From the NCBI RefSeq assembly GCF_963678635.1, contig NC_087070.1, positions 22,055,461 through 22,119,460 on the forward strand: a DNA stretch of 64,000 bases, written 5' to 3'. The stretch is from Symsagittifera roscoffensis (lineage: Eukaryota > Xenacoelomorpha > Acoela > Convolutidae). The notes under the pieces are model-generated. The model saw only the letters and a program-made list of their open reading frames with translations. It ran no database searches and had not been told where the DNA came from. Positions 48,201 through 57,170 of the stretch are shown piece after piece (the first letter of the stretch is position 1; every line of letters starts with the position of its first letter). A program made the position numbers and the translations under genes.

Positions 48201-49162
48201 ACCCAAAGCATCATGCAAGTAAATCAATTGAGGAAGATGTCGACCCAAAACATCATGCAAGTAAATCAATTGAGGAAGATATCGACCCAAAACATCATGC
48301 AAGTAAATCAATTGAGGAAGATATCGACCCAAAACATCATGCAAGTAAATCAATTGAGGAAGATGTCGACCCAAAACATCATGCAAGTAAATCAATTGAG
48401 GAAGATGTCGACCCAAAACATCATGCAAGTAAATCAATTGAGGAAGATATCGACCCAAAACATCATGCAAGTAAATCAATTGAGGAAGATGTCGACCCAA
48501 AACATCATGCAATAAAAATCAATTGAGGAAGATGTCGACCCAAAAAAACATCATGCAAGTAAATCAATTGAGGAAGATATCGACCCAAAACATCATGCAA
48601 GTAAATCAATTGAGGAGGTGTCGACCCAGAAATTATCGCAGATTCTGGGTCGACTCAATGAACCATCGTCTATTCGTTCAAATCAGGAAATATCAGTTTG
48701 ATTGAGAAGACAGCATAGCATAACTTAGAGTCATAAACACTCAGTAGAAAAATAGGCGCTGAGACTCCCAAGCTAAGATACATAGTGAGAGTGGCGTTTA
48801 TTTAGCACTCGAGGGTTCAAGATACCGTTATTGAGTGGCGAAAAATGTTGATATCAACCCTAAGTTGACACAATAACAGTTATCGTAGATGGTAACTTAT
48901 TAAAATCATCATTGTGGAGTATTAATTTGACAAGTACATTTGAAAAGAAAAGTTTGAACAAACTTAATTTTGCTTAATTTCAGCCACGTTTGGAACAGCT
49001 TGTGCTGCCTACGTCTCAGCAGAGCAATCTTTTAGTAGTAATTCGGGCAAAGACATGTGGATGGGTCTGTTATGGACTGCCTGTGCCATAGACATTCTAT
49101 GTTTCATTATGGCCATACTAGCTTCATGTTGCAAAAAGAAGGAGGAAAAAGAGGGGAAATAG
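42108..49162 (+). CDS. Gene B: four-transmembrane-segment protein, short tail (4 exons, 160 aa)
   Basis: Exons 42,108-42,214, 46,334-46,383, 46,792-46,938 and 48,984-49,162 join through GT-AG introns of 4,119, 408 and 2,045 nt. The intron phases (2, 1, 1) are those of gene A. The product starts MCKSCACCLCVIGMVF (TM1), then an extracellular loop GSSSFTYAPYANLGSDNH that matches gene A in the PY-x-N and NH positions, TM2 (about 57-76), the turn CATCSTNCRLKC, TM3 (about 89-113), a loop ending SGKDMWMGLLW, TM4 (about 125-148) and the basic end CCKKKEEKEGK-stop. It lacks gene A's proline-rich tail. All cysteines of the TCxxxCRxxC turn are kept. Claudin/PMP22-like in topology only; function unknown. 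Introns 1 and 3 are packed with minisatellites. 'aagtgcag' before aaaaaATG could be a splice or leader acceptor. Confidence 0.8.
42225..45085. repeat. Degenerate minisatellite, about 33-bp period, in intron 1 of gene B
   Basis: Unit approximately 'gtcaacatagggtacaaaat' + 'ttaatatgaattc', repeated with many substitutions and small indels for about 2.9 kb and interrupted by a dispersed repeat at 44,153-44,691. The unit 'gtcaacat' recurs at roughly 33-bp multiples (for example 42,577-42,650). No coding frame is kept. Confidence 0.8.
44153..44691 (+). mobile_element. Hairpin-ended dispersed repeat, forward copy inside the minisatellite
   Basis: From 'tgttccgaatttcgatacga' to 'gatacgagcagtcttg'. 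It is almost full length, with both hairpins and the GCGCGATATATTTCGCGC core. The minisatellite resumes directly after it ('tttgaacttgtcaacctatg'), so the insertion is younger than the array. Confidence 0.8.
45090..46330. other. Rest of intron 1 of gene B
   Basis: Holds a SINE tail (45,574-45,665). Frames of 76 and 83 codons here are Lys/Phe-rich chance frames. No other feature. Confidence 0.4.
45574..45665 (+). mobile_element. 5'-truncated SINE copy
   Basis: From 'tgcatgtagttcttaaacag' to 'cgtggataaatgatc', nearly identical to the 3' part of the SINE at 52,695-52,910, and preceded by an A-rich stretch. Confidence 0.75.
46334..46383 (+). CDS. Gene B exon 2
   Basis: 50 nt between atatttcag and gtaagttt. 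Encodes most of the first extracellular loop. Found by the frame and loop similarity to gene A exon 2. Confidence 0.7.
46792..46938 (+). CDS. Gene B exon 3
   Basis: 147 nt between tgacttcag and gtaagttt, encoding TM2, the CATCSTNCRLKC turn and TM3. Confidence 0.8.
46965..47990. other. Intron 3 of gene B, first part
   Basis: Contains a short TATG-type microsatellite (46,972-47,000), then irregular 'cttttcttaagtcgc' words between 47,040 and 47,300 and again near 47,940-48,010 ('cctaagtcgcgcca'). No gene recognised. Confidence 0.5.
48076..48640 (+). repeat. 42-bp minisatellite, about 13 copies, in intron 3 of gene B
   Basis: Unit 'aaaacatcatgcaagtaaat' + 'caattgaggaagatatcgaccc'. Copies are nearly identical apart from a recurring GATATC/GATGTC alternation. 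Because 42 is a multiple of 3 and the unit lacks stops, frames of 179 (plus), 142 (plus) and 157 (minus) codons stay open through it. The plus frame would give DPKHHASKSIEED(I/V) repeats. It lies between exons 3 and 4 and is disrupted near 48,510, so I call it non-coding. Confidence 0.9.
48984..49162 (+). CDS. Gene B exon 4
   Basis: Follows gcttaatttcag. A|CC completes Thr102. Encodes the end of TM3, the second outer loop, TM4 and the basic C-terminus, TAG at 49,160-49,162. Confidence 0.85.
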
Positions 49163-49169
49163 GACAAAA

Positions 49170-49790
49170 CATCTATAAATGAATTGAACTTCATTTTCTT
49201 GCCTACAACCATGAAAAGAGGTTGGTTTGAAATTAGGTACACTCTCTTTACGCCTTCAAAACTTTTACTTTCAGTGAAATCAATAGTTTCCTTACGATTC
49301 AATATCTTGTTTTAATAATGTGAACTAATTTTTTGCAACCGAAACTGCGCATAGTTTTTTTTTGGAGCAATACGGTGCATTTTTTGCAATCAAAACTGGG
49401 CATTTTTGCGATCAAAAATGAGCAAGACGAGATAATCCTTTAAATTGTTGAAATTTTACGCACGCCAACCTTAAAAAAAACAGGCCAAAGCAAACATAAC
49501 AGGATGTTTTTGGGAAAAAACGGGTTTTTGGCACGTTCTTCCTTCGGCAATAGTATATACCGGAACAAAAGGTGCTTTTAAAACAATTTTAGTATTAGTC
49601 GAACCCAAATTGTTGGCAAAAAAAGTACCAAAGGCAAAACATCTTTGAAGAAATTCGTCAACCAGATCTTTTCAGTTCAGAGTGACAGAGAATGACTTTT
49701 CGTGTGAACGTAACATCACACTCAAATTACGGGGTGTACCACGGTTAAACTTTAACAGTTCCAAACTACAAACTTGAACTGAAGAACTTT
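49170..49790. other. 3' flank of gene B
   Basis: No AATAAA within about 200 nt of the stop; 'ctataaatgaa' at 49,171 is the nearest variant. No other gene seen. Confidence 0.35.
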
Positions 49791-49799
49791 TACATCGAG

Positions 49800-50940
49800 A
49801 ATTCCATTTTCAGGTTCACTGTCATCGTCTTGATCCAGAACAAAATGATCGATTTACGTTTCCAGGCTTGATTGCGCTTCCTCTTCTTCCACACGATTAA
49901 CTCGACGTCTAGAGTTACACACTTTTGCAAAATGTCCTTTTTTCTTACATAAACGGCATTCTCAATCTCGTGCCAGACAACTTTTTCGATGATCCGGAGA
50001 ATACGTGTTACGACAAAAATAATGGATTCTGACTTTTCTTGTCCGGTGCATTTTGTTTGCGGGAAGAGAATTGACCACCACCCCGACGCGATTGAACTGA
50101 GAAGGTTGGCCCTTCTTTGATTTTGAGCAAGCTGAACGAGGAAGAAACGTTCTTGTTGTGGGGTAAGATCTTCTGTAACTCCATTTAAATGGAAGCACAT
50201 TTCTTCAGCTCCAATGCAAATTTTAAAGTTCCAGCGGCGTCCGCATTTTTTCGAATTAAAGTAACTTGGGCGTCCGAGTCACGGATACGTCCTATAATCA
50301 AGTCTGTGACCACACTGCGTTCTTTCTGTTCGGTCTAATTACAGCACGCCGCCTGGCCGACAGTCTTGAGTGAAATGACAAAAATGACTCGTTTGCTTCC
50401 ATGTACCATGAATTATAAAGTTTAATGCGTTCGATGGTGACGTTAATTTCCACCTTGGAAGCGTAGACACAGTTTTAAAAAAAATTCTCTTAATGATAGT
50501 CGGTTGAGATCCGCATGTGGAAAAGCTTGCACCAATTTCTTTCTCATTTCATTTCCTGGGGCGAAAAATAGTCTAGATCTTGCTCTTGCTTCTGCTTCAT
50601 TCATTCCGATACGCGGGCCTTTCTTCCTCCTCTCGGCACTTGCTTCTTCCACCCATCGCCTTGCGGCGGCATCTCTGCGAAGGCGATCATCCGATTCTTA
50701 TTGAGACTCTGGATCCGGCCGAGATTCTGGTCTGGAAAGGGGATCGTCATGTACATCTCCGGGCTCATCAACAATGTGCGAGACTTTGAAATTGTCTTTT
50801 ATACTTAGTGCTAGGCTGAATTGACCGAACCGGCTATCCCAACTATAAGGTGGGGAAAGAGATGGCTTCGTCCAAAATGGGGTTAAGCCAGCGAGGTCCG
50901 TCATGTCGTCCGATACAGAAACTGTTGGCTGCGCCATGAC
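49800..50940 (-). pseudogene. Gag remnant of a second, unrelated LTR retroelement
   Basis: Minus strand. The N-terminal frame 50,937-50,698 starts MAQPTVSVSDDMTDLAGLTP and includes FSLALSIKDNFKV. A capsid-like frame follows (50,652-50,443; RSRLFFAPGNEMRKKLVQAF), and then, in another frame, a zinc-binding part (about 50,030-49,915). The latter has a degenerate first knuckle with an in-frame stop and a canonical second one, CRLCKKKGHFAKVC (C-X2-C-X4-H-X4-C). Order and motifs are those of gypsy-type Gag. At least two frameshifts and a stop break it. No pol follows. It is less AT-rich than element A and differs from it in sequence. Confidence 0.7.
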
Positions 50941-50949
50941 ATTTACCGA

Positions 50950-51365
50950 ACTCAGGGACTGACAATACTCGGTAAAACTGAAGAATTGAATTAAATAACT
51001 ACAACTGTAGTATATAAGTAGTATCGAGAATAACTGATCTTATCCGATCCAGAAATAACCTTTTATAATCGAAGGGTTTTCAAGTGCTTAAGGACAAAGG
51101 TTTTGTTAGCTAACGTAACAAAGTAAAATTGATCTGTATCTTATCACAGATGAACAGACAGATAAACAAAAGATTCAGCACCATGAGATATAGCTTAGCA
51201 CGGCTGGTGGTCGACCTTGACGCCACTGCAATAACTGCAGCAATAATGCAACGACTAAACATAATGTGTTCTATGCGTGGCATGACACAGAGAGCCGTTG
51301 CCACAAAACGGTTAAATCCGATTGATGTGATTAGTTTTCCCATCTAAGTTAGCTTAGATATTCCA
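50950..51365 (-). other. Leader / possible LTR remnant upstream of the second gag
   Basis: By position this would be the leader or LTR of the gag remnant. A TATAAAAG occurs in minus-strand sense near 51,065. No paired LTR or primer-binding site was found, so this is a guess. Overlapping frames on both strands (51,129-51,347 plus; 51,343-51,110 minus) look like chance. Confidence 0.25.
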
Positions 51366-51369
51366 GCGG

Positions 51370-51860
51370 AATAAAGTTAACTGATGACACATTTTTTTTT
51401 TTCAAATTTAGGCCATTATATCACAAAATTATCACCCATAAAACAAAAGGCCAGATATTTAGTTCCTTGAAAAATTGAAGTTAGATGGTTGGAATTTTTG
51501 ATGCAATTTTAACGGTAACCGGCTATCATTTCTCAGTTCATTCGCTTTTATGCGTTCCTTGACATTTTTCCAACTGTCTGTTGGCCTATGTTTATGGTAT
51601 GGTTGTTTCAGGAAGAAATTGAAGCTTATCCATCAGGAACGAATTATTATAAAACATACCTTCTGCAGAATCAACCCAATCAATAAACTCTACAATGACT
51701 ACTACAGTCGTTCGCATTTGAAATGTCAGTTTAATTGTTCTTTCAACTATGATTGATGCGATTTAGTTTCATTATTTTTGTTGATTATTAACAAAAGCTT
51801 AGATGGAGAACAAAATTGAAGAATTCAACAATTAGAAACAATATTCTAGTCTTAAATTGA
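51370..51860. other. Intergenic, no feature recognised
   Basis: A 68-codon plus-strand frame at 51,550-51,756 has no motif. Nothing else noted. Confidence 0.35.
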
Positions 51861-51862
51861 AA

Positions 51863-52374
51863 CAAGACTGCTCGTATCAGGGCAAAGCCCTGAATGTTCC
51901 GACTGACTTTTAAGGTTTATGGAGCAGCAATAACATTAAAAAAATCAATGAATAAAAAAAATTAATATAGGAGATTTTTCGTGAGAGTCATCAACCCACT
52001 CACCATACAAAGTACAAAGGGGTAGATTTCGCTCCTTTGAACAACCCAATTATGTCAAATAGGCTTCTTTTAACCATTTTGGAACAATTTCTAAGACGGA
52101 TTAACTCTCCGCTTACGCGTTAATAGCGCGAAATATATCGCGCGTTAATTGTCCCAAAGTGGCCAAAATGGCAATCTTTAAACCCCCATAACTTTACAAA
52201 AACGATCACCGGTGAAATAACTTTTCAAATTTAAGCTCAGCCAACAATATCTTTTGAATGATTAAAAAAATTCCGTCAAAATGGCTAGTTAAAAAGTCGA
52301 AATTTGTCTGAAGAAAAAAAACCAACCCCGAGCACAAATGTACCGTTACTTTCGTTTTGAAAGTCGGACCGATA
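51863..52374 (-). mobile_element. Hairpin-ended dispersed repeat, full reverse copy
   Basis: From 'caagactgctcgtatcaggg' to 'gaaagtcgga', about 510 bp, with both terminal hairpins and the 'gcgcgaaatatatcgcgcg' core. One of the best preserved copies, useful as reference. Confidence 0.8.
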
Positions 52375-52694
52375 ATTGGAACAAATTACCAGGCCGTGCC
52401 TAAAATCTCATGTGGCAAAAATGGTATGACGACGTTAGATTTTTTCTAAAACACATGAACTCAAAATAGGACTAACAAGAAACTGAACAAAGAATTTTGC
52501 GCTCTTATAGTCACTACCTTCATAGTCACGCTTCCAGATTTTCGAGACTGTTCCCCTAATACTGAAAAAAATATTTTTTTTGTCAGCAAGAAGTTTGATT
52601 TCTGGAAGTTCGATTTCTGATTTCTTAAGTTCATTTCATTTTTTTCGTTAAATGGAAGGAAAATACCGCAATCGCACATCAAAAAATTAAAGGT

Positions 52695-52910
52695 GATGAA
52701 GTGGTTACGTCTCCGCCTCTCAATCGAAAGGTCGGATGTTCGAGGCCCACCATGATCCGTGCTCGTTGCTTGAGGGTGAAGCAACATTACCCAGCCCAGA
52801 AAAAAAAACAAAAAAAATGCATGTAGTTCTTAAACAGGGGCACAACAGCGGTTCGCTGTGATGAGCTGTACAGCTCTTGTGTTGGTCCTTTCCCCCGTGG
52901 ATAAATGGTC
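52695..52910 (+). mobile_element. tRNA-derived SINE with 8-bp target duplication
   Basis: The head 'gtggttacgtctccgcctct' and 'gatgttcgaggccc' resembles tRNA A and B boxes of an internal pol III promoter. The body is 'ttgcttgagggtgaagcaac', then an A-rich stretch and a 3' tail shared with 45,574-45,665. TTAAAGGT flanks it on both sides (52,687-52,694 and 52,911-52,918). A 116-codon minus-strand frame crossing it is not a gene. Confidence 0.75.
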
Positions 52911-52919
52911 TTAAAGGTC

Positions 52920-53645
52920 ACAAAGACTAATTGACATTTTGTTCCGTTATTGAATTTTTAATTTCAGACTTGTCATTGGACTGAAAACTTAACTAGTGAT
53001 CCAATTTTCTAAAATGACCCAAATTCAATCACACCTTAAAAAACGTAATTAACACTCAATAGATACCTGAAACTTTAGTCTGAAAAAATTTGTTTGTACT
53101 CCTATAAGCTTGACTCGGGAAACATTTTTGAGAGTCAATTAACGTTGTTCAGCCTCCGACATAGGTCGCCACTTTTTTTTCGTTTTTTTCGGCAAAGCTT
53201 TATAAGTCTTGGTATTATTTTTAAAAGTGGATTTAATTTGCAGTTTTTCCAGTGGAATAGAAAATTAACTATCAATGCAGTTTTTTTTAAACAAAAATCA
53301 GTTAAATCTAGCAGAAAAATACCCGTCTTTTTTCACATACAAACTACCCATCTTTTTTTCATGAGCCATCTTTTTTTCATACAAATTCAAAACGTAATAT
53401 ATTTTTTTCAAAAACCAGTATTTTTTTTATTATTGCGTATTTGCGTTCATTGATTCATTGACTTTTTTCCAACTTTTTGATGGTTAGGTTCTTAGGTTTA
53501 TCTCTGACAAATTTCTCTTCCTTTTGTGCCCACTTAGTGTTTTGTTTTGAAATTTTAATGTTTTAAAAAAACGACATATACAGTGGTGAGTTAAGTTCTA
53601 GGGCTAACTCAAAGAGTAGTTTCAGATAGGGTACACCGTCTGTTC
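52920..53645. other. Intergenic, no gene supported
   Basis: The 119-codon plus-strand frame 53,094-53,453 is Phe/Ile-rich and arises from T-tracts. It has no domain or splice context. Confidence 0.35.
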
Positions 53646-53649
53646 GTCA

Positions 53650-53961
53650 CGCAATCTTATTTTCGGCCGGATAGATTCCTGTAACTTCTTAGTCTAATAC
53701 CGATCTTAATCTTACTCTTATATCTGCTAGTCTCAATTAGTCTCAATAGATCTAGAGTATACTGGTTTATTGCGAGTAGGTCTCTTGGAGAGGCAACTAA
53801 GTTCTAAGTTATATTCAAATATCTCTGGTGCTGAAATTACAAGTAATTTCAGCACTTACAAATAAGTGGGTTGTTGGTTAGATGGATCATGATTGGTTAG
53901 TATTAAATGTTTTACAGTGATAAAAAATTCAATAATAAAATATAGTTTAGATCTGGTTCCA
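53650..53961 (-). mobile_element. Probable 3' LTR of element B
   Basis: Aligns with the two halves of the LTR at 15,651-17,145. Starts (minus strand) GTGGAACCA; AATAAA is present in minus-strand sense near 53,766-53,772. It lies downstream of the envelope-like region of element B in the correct orientation. The exact ends are not defined. Confidence 0.55.
53830..53853 (-). promoter_or_regulatory. Hairpin inside LTR B
   Basis: GCTGAAATTAC, AA loop, GTAATTTCAGC; flanking GT/AC extends the stem to 13 bp. It matches the hairpin at 17,002-17,025 with two compensated base-pair changes. Confidence 0.5.
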
Positions 53962-53964
53962 CCC

Positions 53965-55560
53965 ATCCGGGGTTTACAGAGTTTTTAAATCGTTTATCTT
54001 CGTTCTGTAATTGAAGGATGGATGATGATCGTTGGTATTTGGCGAGCATCATTTCTTATTCCGTTCTTGGAAAAGGAAGCTCCAGGAAGCTAGAATGGTC
54101 GACATGAAGTTGTAAGTTGTCGTTCGACGATGACTGTGACCGCCAATGAAATCAATCTGATTTCAATATGGTTTACTAAAATTGTTCGTTCTGCTTCGGT
54201 GGAGAACTGACTGTGTTTCACTCTCGTCTGGGAATGGCGTGAAGATCGAATTTGGAGGGAATGCCTTGAAACTCGGATCTGTACGTATACTTGAACATCG
54301 AGGTGGTCATTGGTCTGGTTTAATGAAGTCCTTTTCTGCGACGTCGATTCGTACTCTAAATCCTTTTGAGTTGTGATTATGAGCGGCATGTCGATTGTGT
54401 TTAGCCATTCTGTAGGTTGAGTGTGAGGGGGTCATCTAGTTTCTTCATGCTCGTCTGTGTGGTCGTGTATGATCTATGTACTGCATTTTTATGATTTTAA
54501 TTTTATAAAATTTTGTTAATTTAGTTTTTAGTTATGATTTCAATTAGTTGTTTTCGCAAAAGCGTCTTTATTTTAGTTCTGTTATTTTTAAGAGTTACTC
54601 ACCCTTGAGTACCTCTTGTCAAAAATACGGAGCGGTCACAAAGCGTGGGTGTAACACGGTGGGTTAGGCCGGCTATAGAGCATGCTCAGGACGTCCTCTT
54701 CTGGTGGGTTAGGCCAGAAGTGAGGGTATGATTGCATGCTGGTTTTTTGAGGGGTCTTGTTTTGTGCTAACGTTTTATGATAAATTATTACTGGTTTTTT
54801 CCTTTGTTGTATTGGTTGTGTCCTTTTCTTAAAAATCAAATTGCTTTTGGTTTGGGTTTGTCTTGCGACTTTTTGGTGTTTTATTGTTTCTTTTTTAGAC
54901 TTGTTAATAGTCTTCAAAAGAATTATTTGTCCAGTTCTTCAGCTGAGTTAATCCGGTTTGGGTACCGTGGATTTTCTTTTCTAAGTCACGCTGTTTGTCT
55001 GTGCTTTATGGTGTTTAGTAAGCTGTGTTGGTTAATTTAGGTTATTATATAATTCCTTTCCAACCGGGTAAAGAGAAAGTTGGAAACTTGTTATCGCTTG
55101 TTTGATTTGTTGTTAGTGACAGTTAAAATTTGAATTCTTTGTTTTAAACAGTTCGTCGTGGGCGAGCTGTTCGATTTTGGATAGAATTCTTGTGCGAGTG
55201 AATGGAAAGATATTTAAAAGGTTAGTACTGCTTTCTTCTTTTTTTAAATTTTCTCATTAGAAATTGAATTTTACTGCTTTGTGGGGGGTTTGAAATTATT
55301 AATTAATTTCATCGTTTTGAATTTTTTTACATTTGGGAAAAACTTTTATAGATTAGTTTACTACTTTGATTATGAATTCTACTACATCATTTAGTGCCGT
55401 TGGTTAAGTAAGGTTTATAATAGATAAAAGAGTTTTGTATTTCTATTTGGTTTTTCTTGTTTGTAGATGATCGTGATGTGAAGACTAAAGAAGATGAAAA
55501 ATCTTTAAAAAGAATGATTAGTTTTAATTTTGAAATAGTTAGTTTTAAATTATTCAATTC
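53965..55560 (-). other. Element B 3' region between tail frames and LTR
   Basis: Only chance-like frames (54,389-54,090; 54,917-54,636). The phrase 'ggtgggttaggcc' occurs twice (about 54,660 and 54,703), flanking a GC-richer stretch. A single region with no gene that I can support. Confidence 0.35.
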
Positions 55561-57170
55561 ATACTTACCTAATTGTCTGGAAAGAAGCCATGAGGGAAAA
55601 CATTGTGAATAGCATCAGATGTGGTTAGTAATTTTGCTAATATGCGGATGATATGTTTAGTCTGAAGCAGTGGTCAAAGCAATTGTAGTGCTTTAATGGT
55701 TTCTAGTTCTTCAGTGCCAACCGGAAAACTCATGAGGTGTGTTTTGTATTAAGTTGTAAATTTTATGACTATATTTAGTATTGTGGATGAATTCTAAAAT
55801 GGGTACTTCTATAGGTTGAATATGTTCAGGTGGCACTGTTAGTTGTCGGGATTCTTCTTCATTGAAAATCTTGGTGAGCTGACAGAAAATATACATTTGC
55901 ATGATGGGGTCATAATTTCGAATGATGCCTTGAAAGTTAGTATTTTTAATACAAAATGTGAAATTAAGAAAAACGGTGAGTTGTATTTGGAATTAATAAA
56001 CTGAAATCTGTGATGAGGTTGTCGTGATGATGTGTATCAGTCAAAATGTTTTTGTATGAAACGATAATAAGTGTAGGTGTGCGTTTGTTTAGTTCTCAAC
56101 ATGATGTCGTGTGTACAGTGCAAATCACGTTCTTTTGGTGTAAGGATTGGGAAAAGGTTTCAAACTTTTCGTAAAATGATTAATATGCTTGGATGTCCGA
56201 TAGTGCTTCTTAGATGATGTGGTCATGCTTTTTATCTAGTATACTAAGTGTGAATAAATAAGATGTTTTAATTAAAAAAAAATTCTGTTAGTTGTGGATT
56301 TGCAAATTTATCTCCGTCAAGAAAATGATCGTGGTTAGGTCTGATGATGTTGTGGTCATAATATTCAATTGGATAATCGTTAGCTCGGGTTGCGGTGGAT
56401 GTTTTTAGTAACTTTTTGTATCCTGTGTATGTAAATTGTCGGGGGGTGTTAGTGCTGTTGTTCGTCTAAATAATTCATTCTTATTTCTTTCAATATCTTG
56501 TGCGGTGTTAAGGAGTGGTAAGGTAAGGGAATTTGAATAGTTATAATAGGATGTCCAATGAAGTGTAGGTATTAATACATCTTCTTCTACAAAATTATGT
56601 GGTTCAGGGTTAGGGTCGGATTGATTTAGTATATATTGGGGAAAGAAAGGAAAGGTTACTTGAAGGCAAGTGGCAGTATTGGTATGGTCTGGGTGATTAA
56701 CGTATTCTCGTGCCGTTCCGGGCTTGGATGGAAATGGGTCATTGGGGAAATTACGTTTAAAAGTTCTATAAAAACGATTAGTACTAGTGGATGATTCTGT
56801 TGATGTGGATGACTGGGCTAATGATGGAGTGTAGTCGGAAGCACGTGTAGGAGTTGGTGGATTTGATGATATTATTGTTGATGATAATTGATGAATACTT
56901 AGGGTTTGGGGGTATTGAAATTGTTATAAATTTGTGTAGTTCATCGGAAATTTGGGTATGGTCAGGGGAATTGTTTGTGGAACGTTCAGAGATGAATGGG
57001 TAGAAGGTTAGAGTTACTTGAGAAATGTGAGAAGGAGTAGAGGGGGATATACAATGGGTTTGAGAGTGGATGGTTTGAAAGGGAGGTTTTGAAAAGGTAG
57101 AGGGGCTGGTTTGAGAATAAGTTGATGGGGATGGTTCCGAGTCGGCAAATTCATCTGGAGTTTCTTAATC
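55560..57170 (-). pseudogene. Downstream frames of element B, unidentified
   Basis: The frame 55,902-55,711 (VPPEHIQPIEVPILEFIH, HEFSGWH) and interrupted Ser/Thr/Pro-rich minus-strand sequence at 56,800-57,170. It may be an accessory frame or the end of the envelope region. No domain recognised. Confidence 0.3.

Noticed and set aside
48039-48512. 157-codon minus-strand and 142-codon plus-strand frames through the 42-bp repeat
   Set aside because: They exist only because the 42-bp unit is a multiple of three without stops. They lie in an intron.
52461-52811. 116-codon minus-strand frame
   Set aside because: It runs across the tRNA-derived SINE and T-tracts and has no domain.
53094-53453. 119-codon plus-strand frame as a gene
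   Set aside because: Phe/Ile-rich from T-tracts, no splice sites, motif or paralogue.
54655-54720. Two TTAGGC-containing phrases as telomere-like repeats
   Set aside because: Only two isolated occurrences, embedded in longer duplicated words and not in tandem.
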